Below, in pieces: positions 22,947 to 37,553 of a stretch of DNA of 64,000 bases (position 1 is the stretch's first letter; each line of letters opens with the position of its first letter). A program made the translations under genes and the position numbers. Under the pieces are notes generated by a model, which saw nothing but the letters and a program-made list of their open reading frames with translations, had not been told where the DNA came from and did no database searches. This stretch comes from Polychytrium aggregatum (Eukaryota; Chytridiomycota; Chytridiomycetes; Polychytriales): assembly GCF_025602895.1 (NCBI RefSeq), contig NW_026516208.1, positions 1,054,001 through 1,118,000 on the forward strand, given 5' to 3'.

Positions 22947-24144
22947 ATAGACTGTAATAGTGGGCTGTCCACACCAAGCTGATGCCAGGGCTGATATCGG
23001 GGGGGGGCGGTGGTGCGTCCGTCCAGCCAATCGATCCAGGGCCAGGGGTCGTTCTGGGCGTGACGCGTCCAGGGGCAGGTCACGGGACAGAGGGCGGATT
23101 TGGGGTGCGCAGTCGCAGCACAAGGCCAAGCGAGGCCGCGCCGAGAGAAGCCGAGAGAAGCCGAGAAGACACGACGAGACACAGCGAGAGAGGGCGAGAG
23201 AGCCTTTGGTGCGCAGCGGCGGCGCGTGACCTGTCCGGCTGATTCGACGCATTGCGCAGCACTGCTTGCGGCTGTGTGACGCGGGCTGACGGCGCTTGCG
23301 CAATGCGTCATGCTGTTTGGGCGGCCGTGGGTTGGGGTGCGTTGGGGGGTGTGGGAAGTCGACTGGCGAGGCGAGTGCGATGGTGCGAGCGGTCGATCGT
23401 CTGATGCAATGCGATGCAATGCGATGCAATGCGATGCGATGGTGGCGGGGTTTCTGTCGTTAGCGAGGATGTCGCTTGGGTGGATGTCGCTGGTACGATT
23501 CGCGGTATCAACTCGCTGCGAGCGATATCAACTCGTTCCGCCATTGACACACCAGCGATATTCGGTGACTTTCTATTGATACTTTCTATTGATACTCGTC
23601 ACTGATACTCGTCACTGATACCAGTGATACTCGCCATTGATACCAGTGATACTCGCCACTGATACTCGCCATTGATACTCGCCCGGAGCGGGACAGCAGC
23701 CGCAGCCCATGTCCGTCTGGCGCCTTGCCATGCGTGGTCATCTGCCCGCACCGTCCTGCGACTGTCTTTGCCGTCGGTATCCGCTCGCCCTCCCACCCCG
23801 CATCTCTTCCCCGCATCTCTCTCCCGCATCTTGCTCCCCGTCTTCGATCACGTCCTCTTTCGCCTGTGCTCTTCCTCGTCCAGCATTGCTTCCTGTCGAT
23901 CCGACTCGTGATCCCCCCCCCCTATCGACAACTGCAACCTCCTGTCCATAGTCTCCGTTGGTTGAACTTACGGTGTGTGTCCTCGTCCTTCAGCCTTCCT
24001 ATTGCAGCTTGCGCCGACTCGCTTGCATGTCGCCTCTGCTCTGTCTTTCGTCGCTGACCCTCTCCATCCCCGACTCCTGCAGCCCATCTCCCCCCATCGC
24101 ATCTTCGCTCTCGCCTCCACCACCGCCCCCCATCCCCACCGGCC
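22947..24144. other. Intergenic region with minisatellites
   Basis: No gene recognised. It holds a GATGCAATGC tandem repeat (about 23403-23441) and a longer array of TGATACTCGTCAC / TGATACCAG units (about 23570-23690), then C/T-rich leader-like sequence before the ATG at 24145. An eight-G run lies near 23000. Confidence 0.55.
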
Positions 24145-26489
24145 ATGCCACCCGTGATCCAACATGTAGCCAGCGCAAAGCACCATTCTGTTCACTCTGT
24201 CTCCTCTTCCCGCCCCATCGCGGATCCATCGCCTGGGCTGCAGCCCAATCTCCAGTCCTCGCGCAAGAAGCGTTCTGCCCAGGTTCTCTCCAGCGGCCTG
24301 GAGAGCGCCGTCGCCCACCTCAGCCTTGCCGAGCCGACCCCTGCCTGGCCTGACCGTGGCGATCATAACGGCCACGCATTGGCTCCACCCGCCGCACATG
24401 TCCCTGTCTCAAGCCCCGCCGATTCTCCAGAGCGGGGTGCTGTGCCTTCCAAAGAGTCTCCTCCCCACAAGCGCTATCGCCGCGACACATCGCCAAAGGC
24501 CGCCGTCTGGGTCTCGATCCCGAGCGCAACTAACCTGCGCCTGACCGACTCCAGGCCCGAGACCATTCAGGAGATGTGCTCTCACTTGGACAAGTGGATG
24601 AAGAAGCTCGAGAAGTGCCTCAAAGACGGTGGGTGTCGTTCATGTGCTGCGTGCGCGGGGTCATGGCGCCACGCGAGCGATGCGGATCGGCCCTGCTGGG
24701 GACTGCATTGGCTGGGACCTGTCGACCGGCTTTGATGCCTCGATGCCGCTGGCTCCTCCGCATGTCGGGTCGCCGCATTCCCCGCTCGTTCTTGCGATGT
24801 GAATCGTGGAGGCTATACTCTCCAGCCACGCTGCTGTTATCGACCACTCTAACTCCGTCGCAATCCTCTCTTCGTTCTCTCTGCCGCACATGCCGCCTCC
24901 TCCTCCGATACCCGACAACTGGTATGCCATCTTACCCTGCCTTAATGTCCATGCGGGTTTGTCCCTCTCCCCTCGATTTGATACGAACCCTGTGTCGCTC
25001 GGCTGTGTGTGTTGTGCCTGTTTTCTTTGGCGGTGTCGTCGCCCTCCTTGCCACAATGCACCCCTTACTGCCATCTCCATATCCACAACATCGCCTGTGC
25101 TCTGTCCCTCGCAACCGTGCGCTTGGATGGTGGCAATGTATGCCCAACAAACTGCCATTGCGTTCCGTGCCAGGCGACTGCCCGTCCGCTGTCCTGTTCC
25201 TCAGGGCTCTGACCGACGGCATCCTCGTCCAGGCTCCCCTGCTGCTTCCCTGTCTTTCGTCCCAGGTTATCGAGGAGATTCAGGACTCGTGGGACCACTC
25301 CACCCTGGTATACTGGCGCAACAGACCTCTCAAGGTCTCGCAAATCAAAACGCTGCGGTCCTGGGTGGCCGACTGGATGCAGACACCCGGCTACCACTTC
25401 ATGCAGCAGTCTGGCATCTCGCTGTTCCCTGCCGACCTTCAAGAATGGCTCTACCGAAGCGAGGCTGAGCGTCTCGATCGCTTCAATGACGAGTTCGATC
25501 TCACCCAGACGAGCAACGAGATCGAGTCGTGGATGGACATGGACCACCCGGCTCTGCTCCGCGACCACCTGCGCGCATATCCCACTCCGCCAGAAAGCTC
25601 ATTCCCGGCCAACCAGTACTTCGACAACATCCAATACCCTCTTGGCTACGATTCGTGCTCCGATGGCGACCTGAGCAGCGGCAGCGGCAGCTGGTCGTTC
25701 GACCGCAACGCTTTCTCTGGCAGCTTTTGTCTGTCCGGCTCCAACGACTCCCTCAACAGCCCTTCCGCCGCCGCCGAACACTGTACCGACTCGTCCGTGA
25801 GCCAAAGCAGTCGCTCATTCTCCCAGGACTCGGACCGGACCCTGATAAACAACGACGGCGACGGCTACAGCGGAAACAATGCTGATACCGAAATCAATTC
25901 GCTGTGTTCCAAGTGGTCTCTCCTCTCAATCAGCGAGCCTCCGTCCGCAGATGCTCTGTTTCCGAGCCACACGCACTGCCCGGGCAGTCTTGAGTTCCGC
26001 AACGTCTTGCGCAAGGCTATCCACAAGCTGGAGCTGTCCTTCCCCATCGTCGATGTGGGTGCAACCAGCACAACCAACACTCTGTCCGGCACTGGCCAGG
26101 ACTTTGTGTCTGATCCGCTCATTGCCTCCTTCACACTGACGGTCAGCAACTCGTCAATACGCACCCAAGCCAGCTTCCATGATTGCTTTCATTCCCTGTC
26201 TGGATTCAGTTCTGGATCGTTTGGTGACGACGACAAGCGACTGCCCAGCTACCGCGCCAGGCGGTGGCAAGACATCTGGAGATACCTGGACACCCCGCGG
26301 TCGGCGCTGGCCTCGGGCTCGCTCCAGCAAGCTCGCACCACCAAGAACCGTCCTGATGCGGGGTCGATCCTCCACGACCCGAAATCCGGACAAGACTGGG
26401 TCGTTTACGAACTGGATGTCAGCTTTATTGCCGACGGCAAGGCCATGGTGAACGGCTGGCTGAAGCGTCTGGAGTTGCTCGCCAGATAG
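24145..26489 (+). CDS. Ser-rich protein of unknown function
   Basis: I do not recognise this protein. The ATG at 24145 opens a Ser/Pro-rich exon that ends CTC AAA GAC G|GTGGGT near 24628. It rejoins in phase after TCGTCCCAG near 25264 to give KCLKDVIEEIQDSWDHS, so the model has one intron of about 636 bp. Around the junction lies a helical, Trp-rich segment (MCSHLDKWMKKLEKCL; then LRSWVADWMQTPGYHFMQ). The middle, about 25640-25900, is an acidic Ser/Asn/Gly-rich low-complexity stretch. The last 180 residues look folded and end in a basic helix before TAG at 26487. There is no signal peptide or membrane segment. A small extra exon inside the intron (Pro-rich, near 24890-24925) cannot be excluded. 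Confidence 0.6.
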
Positions 26490-27511
26490 CCAGCGATGGT
26501 CGAGACGGTCGAGATGGCCGGACGCCCTGCGCCAACGTCTGTGTTGGGCCATGGTGTCCCGCTTTCCAGCGTCCATAAGCATACTTTTTTTTGGCGGATA
26601 GATGGCTTCTTTCCCATCCTCATCCTCTTGCACTGTCCCTATTTTACTGGATTTGTGTCCTTCCTTCCTTCCCTCCTTCCCGTTCTCTGTCGGTCCTGTT
26701 CTCCTTTCTGCATGAAACCTGCTGGCTGGAAGACGGCAAACACACACAAAGCGGCTCCATGATGAAGGTGCCATGTGTTTGCACAAGTCGATCTTCCCCT
26801 CCCCGCCCTCGCCTCTTGAACCTTTTCCCTCCTGCATGTTGTTGCTTTCGGGAACACAGTCTTGAATACACCCCACCCGGTCGATATCCTGTGGCGACGA
26901 TCACTGGCATTGATGTCGCGATGCCAGAGCGTGATGCATTCACTCGATCCTCTGCACAGCTCCCGTAGTTTCTCGAGTCGCTTGGTCTTGGACATCACGG
27001 CGGTGCTGGTGGAAGCTGCCCAAAGTACCGGATGAGCCCGAGTCTCCGTGGGTACGATGGATATCGATCCCCTTGGCCACGCTGGTTGGTCATGGCGGAC
27101 GGGGCGCGTATTCGGGATCCAGAAAAGTCAACATCTGCCTGCAGAAATGGGCTTCTCGGCTCAGTTCGGCTTGGTTCGGCTTGGTTCGGTTCGGTTTCGG
27201 GTGAACGACGGCCACATTCACACCCGCTTCCCGCGATTTCTGCTTCCCTCTAAAGGTCTTTGCGCTCCGAGGTGGGACGCCGTGACGGATTCCCAATGAC
27301 GGCTCGCTCGATCGTGCACCGTGGTGTTCACTGAAGCAAATGGGGTCGGTGAGGAGCGGATATGCTATTTCTCGAAGCATTTCTCGAAACAGCTGCACGG
27401 CACAGCGACAGCAACGGCAACGAGGAGATATTGGGTGTGCGTGCAGAGGCAGAGCGATCCGGGGTGGGCGGCGGCAATCAGCAGCGCCATCCTCGGTGAC
27501 CTGCAGACACA
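26490..27511. other. Convergent 3' intergenic region
   Basis: Between the unknown Ser-rich gene (plus) and DPM1 (minus). T/C-rich to about 26850; a short TTCGGCTTGG repeat lies near 27160-27200. I see no gene on either strand. Confidence 0.45.
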
Positions 27512-29436
<1,925 letters not shown>

Positions 29437-30169
29437 ATGATCTTTGCCTCTCTCGCCTCGTCGTCTTTCCGCCGCTGTGCTCCATCTGCTCTGGCCCAGT
29501 TCCGCACCATGTCCTCCGCCCTGAAGCACATCCAGACCGAAAACGCCCCCAAGGCTATCGGCCCTTACTCCCAAGCCATCGTCGCCAACGGCCTGGTCTA
29601 CACCGCCGGCCAGATCCCCTTCGATCCTGCCACCATGCAGATCGTCGGTGAGGGCGACATCAAGGCCCAGACCCGCCAGGCCATCAAGAACCTCTCGGCT
29701 GTCCTGACTGCTGCCAATGCCTCGCTTTCCAGCGTCGTCAAGACCACCGTCTTCCTCAAGGTGAGTCCCGCGGCGAAACATCCACTATCCACCCACCTAT
29801 CCACCTATCCACTATCCACCCACCTATCCACCTATCCACTATCCACCCACCTATCCACTATCCACCTATCCATCCACTATCCATCCACCTATCCAACCGC
29901 GTCCCCAGCGACCTTCCTGATTGTCAACCGGCACGATCGCGCCAGCAATGCTCCGGTTGGATATCGCCGCCACGGTGTCATGTCGGTTCCTAATTCCTTG
30001 GGGCCTCCCTTGCCGTTTCCAGAACATGAACGACTTCAACGACATGAACTCGATCTACTCCGAGCTCTTTGGCGATGCCCGTCCTGCCCGCTCTGCCGTC
30101 GAGGTTGCTCGCCTTCCCCGCGACGTTCTTGTTGAGATCGAGTGTGTTGCCGTCGTCAGCAACCACTAA
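29437..30169 (+). CDS. RidA/YjgF/UK114-family imine deaminase, mitochondrial
   Basis: RidA enzymes hydrolyse reactive enamine/imine intermediates formed by PLP enzymes, and the mitochondrial fungal form (Mmf1) protects isoleucine synthesis and mtDNA. Two exons (29437-29760 and 30023-30169) give 156 residues. The first 25 or so form a basic, Ser/Ala-rich presequence; a second Met ([20 protein letters not shown]) would give a cytosolic form. Family motifs present are [28 protein letters not shown] and, in exon 2, the PxRSxVEVARLPxD-like stretch [19 protein letters not shown], which carries the substrate-binding Arg. The intron is filled with a CCACCTATCCACTAT repeat. Confidence 0.92.
29780..29900. 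repeat. Minisatellite in RidA intron
   Basis: Tandem and interleaved CCACCTATCCA / CTATCCACC units occupy about half of the single intron of the RidA gene. Confidence 0.8.
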
Positions 30170-30316
30170 TGGCCCAAGAAAAGACAAGCCAGGAATGCAC
30201 CGTTCCGAGCCCACAAATACACGCATGTCTATTCAGCCATCCACACCACTCCCGATCCCCTGGCTTTCATCGTATGATGTCATGGCTTGATCCACAGCGT
30301 CTCATGTCCTCGGGTG

Positions 30317-32429
30317 CTATATATTCCGAAATCGATGGTGCTTTGGCCACAAACCAGCCATGTGCTGGAACTGCTGGTAGTCGACAGTTGGATCCTGGTA
30401 CTTTTCACGCACGTACTTGTCCAGGCAGCTCTTCTTGAACCGGTCCCAGTGGACCCGTTCCATAAACGCCATGTACTTGGCCAGCCCATGCTTCTCGTCC
30501 AAATCAAACCACTCGGTCGCCGGAATATGGTTCGCCAAGAACACCTTTGCCGTGTACGCAAACAGATACCCAATCTCGACCCGAGCCATGGACCGGATTT
30601 CGACCTTGGAGTATATGTCCCCGAGGAAGCGTGAAACGACGGGGCCCTCGCCAAAGTACTCTCCAGGCCCCAGCTTGCCAATCACATACTTCTTGGTCAC
30701 GCCCTGGTGCGTCAGCGTCTTGAGGATTTCGCATGTCCCCGAGATGATGAAGCCAAGCTCGCTCACAATCGACCCCTCGGCAACTACGAGCATCCGCGGC
30801 AGGTATTCGCGGACCACCAGGAGCGTTCCCAGTGTCGAGCAAATGTTCTCGCGCTCCTTGTACGGTATGGCGTTCATGAACGGAACCTGCAGGAGAAATC
30901 GTATCTTCTGCCGTCGTACCTCTTCGTGGATGGCGCTGTGAAAGCGAGACATGTGCATGGGACGGTTCAATGAGAGTAACAGGATGGGCTGCGAAAGACG
31001 TTCGTTCAGAGATTGTTGTTTGTGTCCATCTTGCCTGTTCTTACCGGATCGATCGCTTGTATGTGACGCTGTCCACAACCACAAGTTTACAGTCGGTGCG
31101 GCTGAGAACGGACGCCATGCGCTTCTGGTTCTTCAAGATAGCGAGCTCCCCAAAGCCCTCACCCGCCTTGACCGTGCCGATTCGTCGCTCCAGCTTCTTG
31201 ATGATCCGAGTTCCTTCATAGTTGCTGGACTGGGATCGGCTTCCGTCCACCATTTGCGACAGCAGGTTGCTCGAATACGGAAGAAACTCGAGGTTTGGCT
31301 CCACATTCATTGTTGCCCGAAACGACTTTGTCCGAGCCAGCGCCAGAGTCTTGATGACATCCAGTTCGCCCTCTAGAACAACGTACCAGTGGTCTCCCTG
31401 GGCTCCTTCTTTGAAGATCAGTGTTCCTGGCGGACACTCCTGGTACCGGGCCATTGCTGCCAATAACAGCAGCTGCTTCTCCGGATAGTTTTGAAAGATT
31501 GGCACAGGTTTGAGCAGCCGGGCGATCGTGTGGATGTCGGTCGATGTGCGCTCAAATGGCGATCTCTGAAGCAAGTGGGTCAGGTGCTCGAGGTCGTCCG
31601 GACTCTTCCAAAGCCATTTGTGCTGCTCTTCAGCTTCTGTAGAAGAGTTGGGCCGATGGAGCACGACGCTGATGCGTTGCTGTGATGGCTTGGATGACTC
31701 GGATGTAGATGTCTTGTGGGCATCGAGTTGGAATCGGACGAGTTTGGTCCGGGTCGATCGCTGGCCGGTGTCTACGGGTTTGGTCGAGCTTGTTGGGTGC
31801 TCGATGGCGCTGGACGGACCTTGGCTGGCTTGTATTTGTGGAAGATGGACGGGATTGTGCAATGTCGGGATTGCAGGCGGGTAAGGCACGGCCTCGTCAA
31901 CGTAGCCGGCAATCTTGGGAAGCATGAGCGAGGCTTGTCTCGGCCGCTTCGCAAGGTGGGTCGGGGGTGCCGCTGATGATACACCCAGCACAGGCAACAC
32001 ATCCGGAGACACTTGGTGGGTCTTGTCCGCCTGGTGGCCTCTGCTCGGCTTTGGATAGGCAATACTGTTTCTGCGCGAACGACTGGGTTTGTTGGCCTCG
32101 CCGCCCTTAGTCAGGCCCCATTGGACGCAGTCTTTGATGCTGCTCATGAACCGGGAGTGGATTTCCTCATTGAGAGGCTCGTAGCAGATTGTATCGCTGT
32201 CTTCCAGATGAATGCTGACGAATGGAGCCTGGCCCGTCTCCGAGGTCGATGGCCACAGCGTCTCTGCAAGCGCATTGACACGGTCAACATCGAGTTGAAT
32301 TCGACACAGGGCGCTGTCGAGGTCTTCGGCGTCGTTTGGCCTTGTGTTTTCCAACCGACTAGTTCGTCTTGATAGAGGTTGGCAGCAAGGCTGCTCTTTC
32401 GGAAGGAGTACAAACTTGTCGGTGCTCAT
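30317..32429 (-). CDS. Protein with two cyclic-nucleotide-binding domains (CNBD2-like)
   Basis: Two exons (32429-31045 and 30935-30317) join in phase (SIR|AIHEEV) to 667 residues. After a disordered first half there are two CNB/cNMP folds. In the first, LIFKEGAQGDHWYVVLEGELDV and KAGEGFGELAIL match the phosphate-binding cassette, though it ends in Leu rather than the usual R-A. In the second, VVAEGSIVSELGFIISGTCEIL precedes LGPGEYFGEGPVV. There is no kinase, channel or GEF part, so it is neither PKA-R nor a channel. The layout resembles CNBD2 of animal sperm and other flagellates. I infer a flagellum-linked cyclic-nucleotide sensor; the ligand is unproven because the cassettes are degenerate. 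Confidence 0.75.
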
Positions 32430-32437
32430 TGCGCTGG

Positions 32438-32474
32438 GTGGTGGTGGTGGTGGTGGTGGTGGTGGTGGTGGTGG
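32438..32474. repeat. GGT trinucleotide microsatellite
   Basis: Twelve uninterrupted GGT units (CCA on the minus strand) lie just upstream of the ATG of the CNB-domain gene, in its presumed 5' leader. Confidence 0.9.
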
Positions 32475-33264
32475 GAACGAGTGTCGGGCACTGCTTTCTC
32501 TCTCAGCTTGGAGGCCAATGTCCCGTTCTGCTGTTACTTGGCGACGGCTGACGCCGTGAGGTACTCCGGCAGTGATGTATTTCAGCAGATCAATCGTTGG
32601 GCATCACACACTGCTCTGCCTTTGGCACGGACGAAATAAGTAAGTTTGCAAAACGATGGTGGATGTGCTTCGACAGAGAATTTCCGTGCATTTGCCACTC
32701 TGCTGCTTGGGCTTGCTTGGGCTTGCTTGTCCATTGCGCTGCATCAATATTCGCTGTACAAAGTGCGCTGGGGGAGGGGCCAGGCTCACAATGACTTGTC
32801 GTTACCCACAGTAGCCATGACAGAAAGCAGACATGGCTGCTTGCCGATATCAACATGGCCTTGGACACATCCCGAGCCTCGCGAGCTCCGTGAGCTCGTA
32901 CACTGATCCGCTGAGCACAGACCCTTCCAATCTGGTCACTCGGAGCCCATCCTCAGGAGGGCAAAGACGTCGCTTTGTGGTCGCATCCGACCGAGTATCT
33001 CAGTCTGAATGGAGGGCAGATTCCCACAGAGTAACAATCGATACAGGCGCGATCGTATTCTGGGCTGGGTTGAGATCGCGGCTTTACACCGACGAGATGA
33101 GTGTGCGTATGTGGGTGCCCTCAAAGAGTGAGCAGATCAGGAATGAAGGCCATTATTGCAGTTTATTAGGGGCGCTGAACTCTGAGCAACTCGGCGCGAG
33201 TATTGGCTGGGAGCGATCATGTACGCATGTACCGCTTTCCAGGTGCCACATCGAAACTCAGGGC
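32475..33264. other. Intergenic region, nothing found
   Basis: About 790 bp between the CNB-domain gene start and the BBOF1 stop, both on the minus strand. It presumably holds the CNB gene promoter. I saw no coding motif on either strand. Confidence 0.45.
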
Positions 33265-36200
33265 TCACTGAACCGGCTGAGGATCAGACGATGGAATGGC
33301 ATTTTCCAGCTCGGCTGCACCGGCCATGCTAGTCACTGGGTTCTCGTCTTCGGGATCATCCTTCGACCCAATGGCTTTTCCATAGACCGGAGGCAACACA
33401 ACGCCACCCTTTACCGGCAATGCCTTGGACGGCGATGTCCATAGCCCTTGGCCGTCCGGATCGCCATCAAGCGGAGGCGACGATGCATTCATGCCCAAGT
33501 TACTTGCCCCTCCTTCAATGTCAACGAGCCGATCCTCACCCTGGTATCCGACAAACTCGCTGCTCGAGGAGCTGCGCTTGAAGCGCTGGTTCAAGCGGGG
33601 ATCCATTTCCGGCCGTCGGGCATCTTCCAGGGTAACGCCATTCATCTTGGCAAACAGGAGCCGGAGGACTCGCTCTTTGTCGAACCATTTAAGATCCGTG
33701 ATGTCGACTTTTTTCGGATTGCCTTCGATATCGCGGTATGCCGGGTCATCGGCCTCGTTGAGCAGAGCCGACGCAGCGGATACGGGATCGTCCGGATGAC
33801 GTGTCGGGCGGAATGACTGGACTGCGGGAAAAGAAACGCCCTTGTTGCACATTACCTGCATTGTATTGGGAGAACATATTAGCATACACATGTCGTGAAA
33901 GGTGATGGATGTTGTGGTAGGGGAACGAGGATAATGGCGTTGGAGAGCCCAAGCGCAGTGACCGTGACCGAATCCGACGCCTCTGTGATGGGCCATTTAG
34001 GAACCGAAGGCCCCAGAGAGAACACTCCACAGCATCGCCTAAACGGCCTCGGCACAAGCCAGTATGGCGGTGCGGTGGCTTGGGCTCGCTCACACTCGCA
34101 GCTTACCATCCGCATCTTGCGGTTGTATTCCGCCTGCTCAAGCCTCTCTGTCTCTTGGCGCTCTCGTGCTATTTCGCTTCGCACGTGCTCCAGCGATTCC
34201 ATAAAGAACCGCTCGAGGTCGGTCCGTTGGTCAAGCACATGCTGGGCGAGTCGCTGGGTGAATTGTTGGACAAGTGGTTGCGGCAGTAAGTATGATGCGA
34301 GATGGGCGCAGATATTAGCCAGCGTCGGGGGGGGGTGATGAAGCAAAATGCCGAGTGGGGTGCTGCTCAAGCAAATGCTCAAGCTCAGGACTTGCACTCA
34401 AGCGACTTGCTCTGCACACGTGTGGCCGTGCAGGAGTGGCTGCTCGAATGAATGGCCTTGCTTACATGCCTTGATGTGCTTCATCTCTTGGGTTTTTCTG
34501 GCCAAGTTTTCTTTGAGCCGCCTCGCCGATTTCTTGACTTCTTCCAGCTCTCGCCGGGCGAGCTTGCCAATGATTTCGCGCTCATGCTCGAATTCGCGCA
34601 CAACGTGGGAAAGTGAGTGCTCCATGCTCTGGATCTTTTTGTTTAGTTGGAAGATCTGTATGCCAGCGACCGCAATGCAGCGCATTAATTGAACCAGTAT
34701 ATGAGAATCAGCAACCCAGCCCGGCTTGTGCTGTGGTTCGACGTCAGTGCGGCGGATATGATCTCATGCGGTTGTGGTAGATCCCCGAGCCAGGTCGCCG
34801 GTTTTGTCCGTGGGTATTCTAAATTATGTCGAGATATCAAGTTCAGCACGAACCTCTTCCATCTGCTGCCGTGTCTGGCTGATCTTTTCCTTGACAATAA
34901 CGTTGTGCATATCTCTATCCTCGCATAGCTGGCGATTGTGCTCCTTCAGCTCGGCATTTTGCTTGGCCAGCTCCTCTCCTTCTTGCACATGGGATCGAAG
35001 CGCCGCTGCCATACGCTGGTTTTCCTTGTAAACATCCTTGGTCGTCTCTTTGAGATTTGCAACAGCTTCCTGAACACCGCGAGATGGTGCCGTTGTGGCG
35101 TGTTTGCAAGCAGAGTAAGCGATCCATCGAAAACATGCGAGCCGCAACAAAATAGTGGACGAATATGTCGCGGCTTGGGTTCTCAGTGCGAGCCAGCTGG
35201 CCATGTGACATCGGAACGGGCAGACAGCGCACTCAGCCTAGATAGTTTGACCCAGCGAGCACCCGGCTAGATCGATGCTAACACAAAATAGCTGTGCCAG
35301 TATCACCGACGATCTCTTTACCGCGCGGCACGTACATTGTGAGCTCGCGTGGCCAACTCTGATATCTTCTTATTTGCTTCCTTCTGCAGCCGGATTTTCT
35401 CTTCAAAGAACTTGCGTTCGAGTCGTGCGACAGTGTCCTTGTGGCGCTTTTCGGCATCGGAAAGCTCGACTTTTTGCAACTCCAGCTCCCTCAAGAGCTC
35501 ATGCCGTTTTTTCTATCATTGGATTCGAGACAGGTTGTCAGCGCCCCTTTTCCTTTGATCCAAAGGCCATGCCATCGCCCTGCCACCGATACAGAGGCGC
35601 GCCCGATGGTTGCACGTTATTTGAAACATATCGTTCCAGCCTTGGCGAGCTTCAGCAGCGCCGATTCCATACCCGAAAGTCTTTGATGACCGAGAATTCC
35701 TGTTGCATGACCTTGAATGCGGCCTCCTTTTCGTTGACTACATTTTCCATTTCTAAAATTGCAAAGCATCGATAGAGCGGGTTGGTTTTGTGTCTGGAAG
35801 CGAAATGGTGACCGCAAAAGCACTCGCGGCGCAGTCAGTGGAATCGGAGGATCGCAAGGCAGGCTGTTTCAATCCAATCGAATATCCGAGATTTGGAGAA
35901 GTACGCATTCTTGGTTTTTGGAGATGCACCAGGGCTGGTGCCGATTGCGGCAGCAATGCCGTACAGTAGCAATCTGGTCGCCTACGAGCAATCTTGATGG
36001 TCTTTCAGCAATCAACAGCTTACCTTCCAATCTCCGCTCGCAATCAACCACGATGGCGTCCTTTTCAGCTTTTGCTTTCTCTTTCTCCAGTGCTAGGATC
36101 TGCGTTAGCTCAAGTGCTTTCAAGTGTCTTGTATCGGACTCCTTGTTCAAGGCCGATATGACTTCAAGCTAGGATCGTCAGTACCAAGCATGGAGCAGAG

Positions 36201-37047
36201 AAGATAAGATTAACAGGCGAATGTATATCCAAATCCACGTATTTGAGGGCAGGCGGTGCTCTGGTGGCCTTTATATGGCCATGTTATGATGTCGAGCAGG
36301 CCGGACCGAATCTGTCCGTGGAGGGGTCTCGTTTGTACATCACCGTACCGCATCGCGCTCCTGCTGCTGACACGTCTCTTGCAAATTCTCATTTGCGTTC
36401 ACTCTGGCGATTTGATTCGATGGCATCAGCATGCTGTCTCTGCCCAAAGTCTTGTTGCGGATGCGTATGCTATCGGCATGGACATTGCCGACGAGGATTG
36501 TTCAATCGGCCAATTGCTTGGTACGAACTTACAATCCTTCCACTCGCTCCTTGTAAGACAGCAGCGATCGAGAGGCTGCCTCGAGTCTGAGCCATGTTTT
36601 CCAGGAGTCCAGAAATGGTTAGTGCGTTGTGTCAAGCCAAGCGCTGAGGCGGGCAGCCTTTTAAGCAATTTGGACGCGTGTGTTTGGGCCCATGAGTGCA
36701 GTTCGAGTCGTATCCCCACGCTCATATCACGAAGCAAGAATAAGCATTCTATTCTGTGCCATGCCGTGATGTGCCGCGTTATTCTGCAACATGCTGGGCT
36801 TCAATGCACTCGCGGTGCTTTGATCGACTATGCAGACTCCGACACTCCAAAATTACTCAATGCGGCCGCCGTAATAGTCTCAGGCAGCTTACTTGTGCTC
36901 CAGCAAATATTCTTTTCCCGAAACCAGCTCCCCTTTGGAATTGGTTATCTTGCTGTCATCGCTGCTCTTGGCGTGCTTCTTCTTTCCTTTCTTTTTTCCA
37001 TCCTTCCCTTTCTTTTTCCCGGCACCAGCTTTGGCTTTCTTCGCCAT
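33265..37047 (-). CDS. BBOF1: Basal body-orientation factor 1 homologue
   Basis: BBOF1 (CCDC176) is a coiled-coil protein of ciliary axonemes and basal bodies. The first exon (37047-36893) is a Lys-rich leader, MAKKAKAGAGKKKGK, as in the animal protein. Coiled-coil exons follow in BBOF1 order: LERKFFEEKIRLQKEANKKI (about 35430), DVYKENQRMAAALRSHVQEGEE (about 35000, shared 20 or fewer residues with the family), VIVKEKISQTRQQMEEV (about 34890), VVREFEHEREI (about 34600) and LDQRTDLERFFMESLEHV (about 34200). The last exon has VDITDLKWFDKERVLRLLFA then KMNG, nearly identical to the human VDIGDLTWEQKEKVLRLLFA then KMNG, and GGVVLPPV near the end. At least eight introns; several junctions are not pinned down. 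Transcribed divergently from Prp22. Confidence 0.88.
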
Positions 37048-37553
37048 TGCCTCTGGACTTTTAGCGAGAATGGGCCACTGCCGCCGTGATGTGGCCTTGG
37101 TTTAGTTTGGTCACTTGCGCTTGCTTTTGAGAGCTTTGGGCCGACTGCTCCTGCGGCCTCTGGGACGATGTGGCCTCTATCGCCGCTGCTGCCTTGGCGC
37201 ACCCACAGATTTTGACCAAAGCGGGCTCGCCCTCAAGGCTATCCTGCACTGGCGGCGCTTCCTGCACTTCCTGCACTGACGACGCTTCCTGCACCACACG
37301 ATTCGGCCAATCACGCTGCTGCGCAGCACATGTCAGCCCCTTGTCGGCGGTTCGAGCCGGGAAGCTGCGTGCGTGTGGCGAAGGAGCTCACACGTGATCT
37401 CCACATGACCGTGGTCTTGCTGTGGCGTCTTGCCGATCCGTCGCTGCCCTGCCGCTCGCCTGTTCTGTCGCCTCCGCCCCTGCAGCAAGATCGTCCAAAA
37501 GGGCCGCCTCCGTCTGTTCGCCCGAACGAGTTGCATCGCCATCGTATCTCCAA
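37048..37553. promoter_or_regulatory. Divergent promoter of BBOF1 and Prp22
   Basis: 506 bp between two start codons pointing away from each other. The centre has a GGCGCTTCCTGCACTTCCTG repeat near 37250-37290. No TATA box is evident. Confidence 0.45.

Noticed and set aside
26550-26600. GGTGTCCCG motif resembling the transposon right end
   Set aside because: Similarity stops after nine bases and no partner end or Fanzor sequence is nearby.
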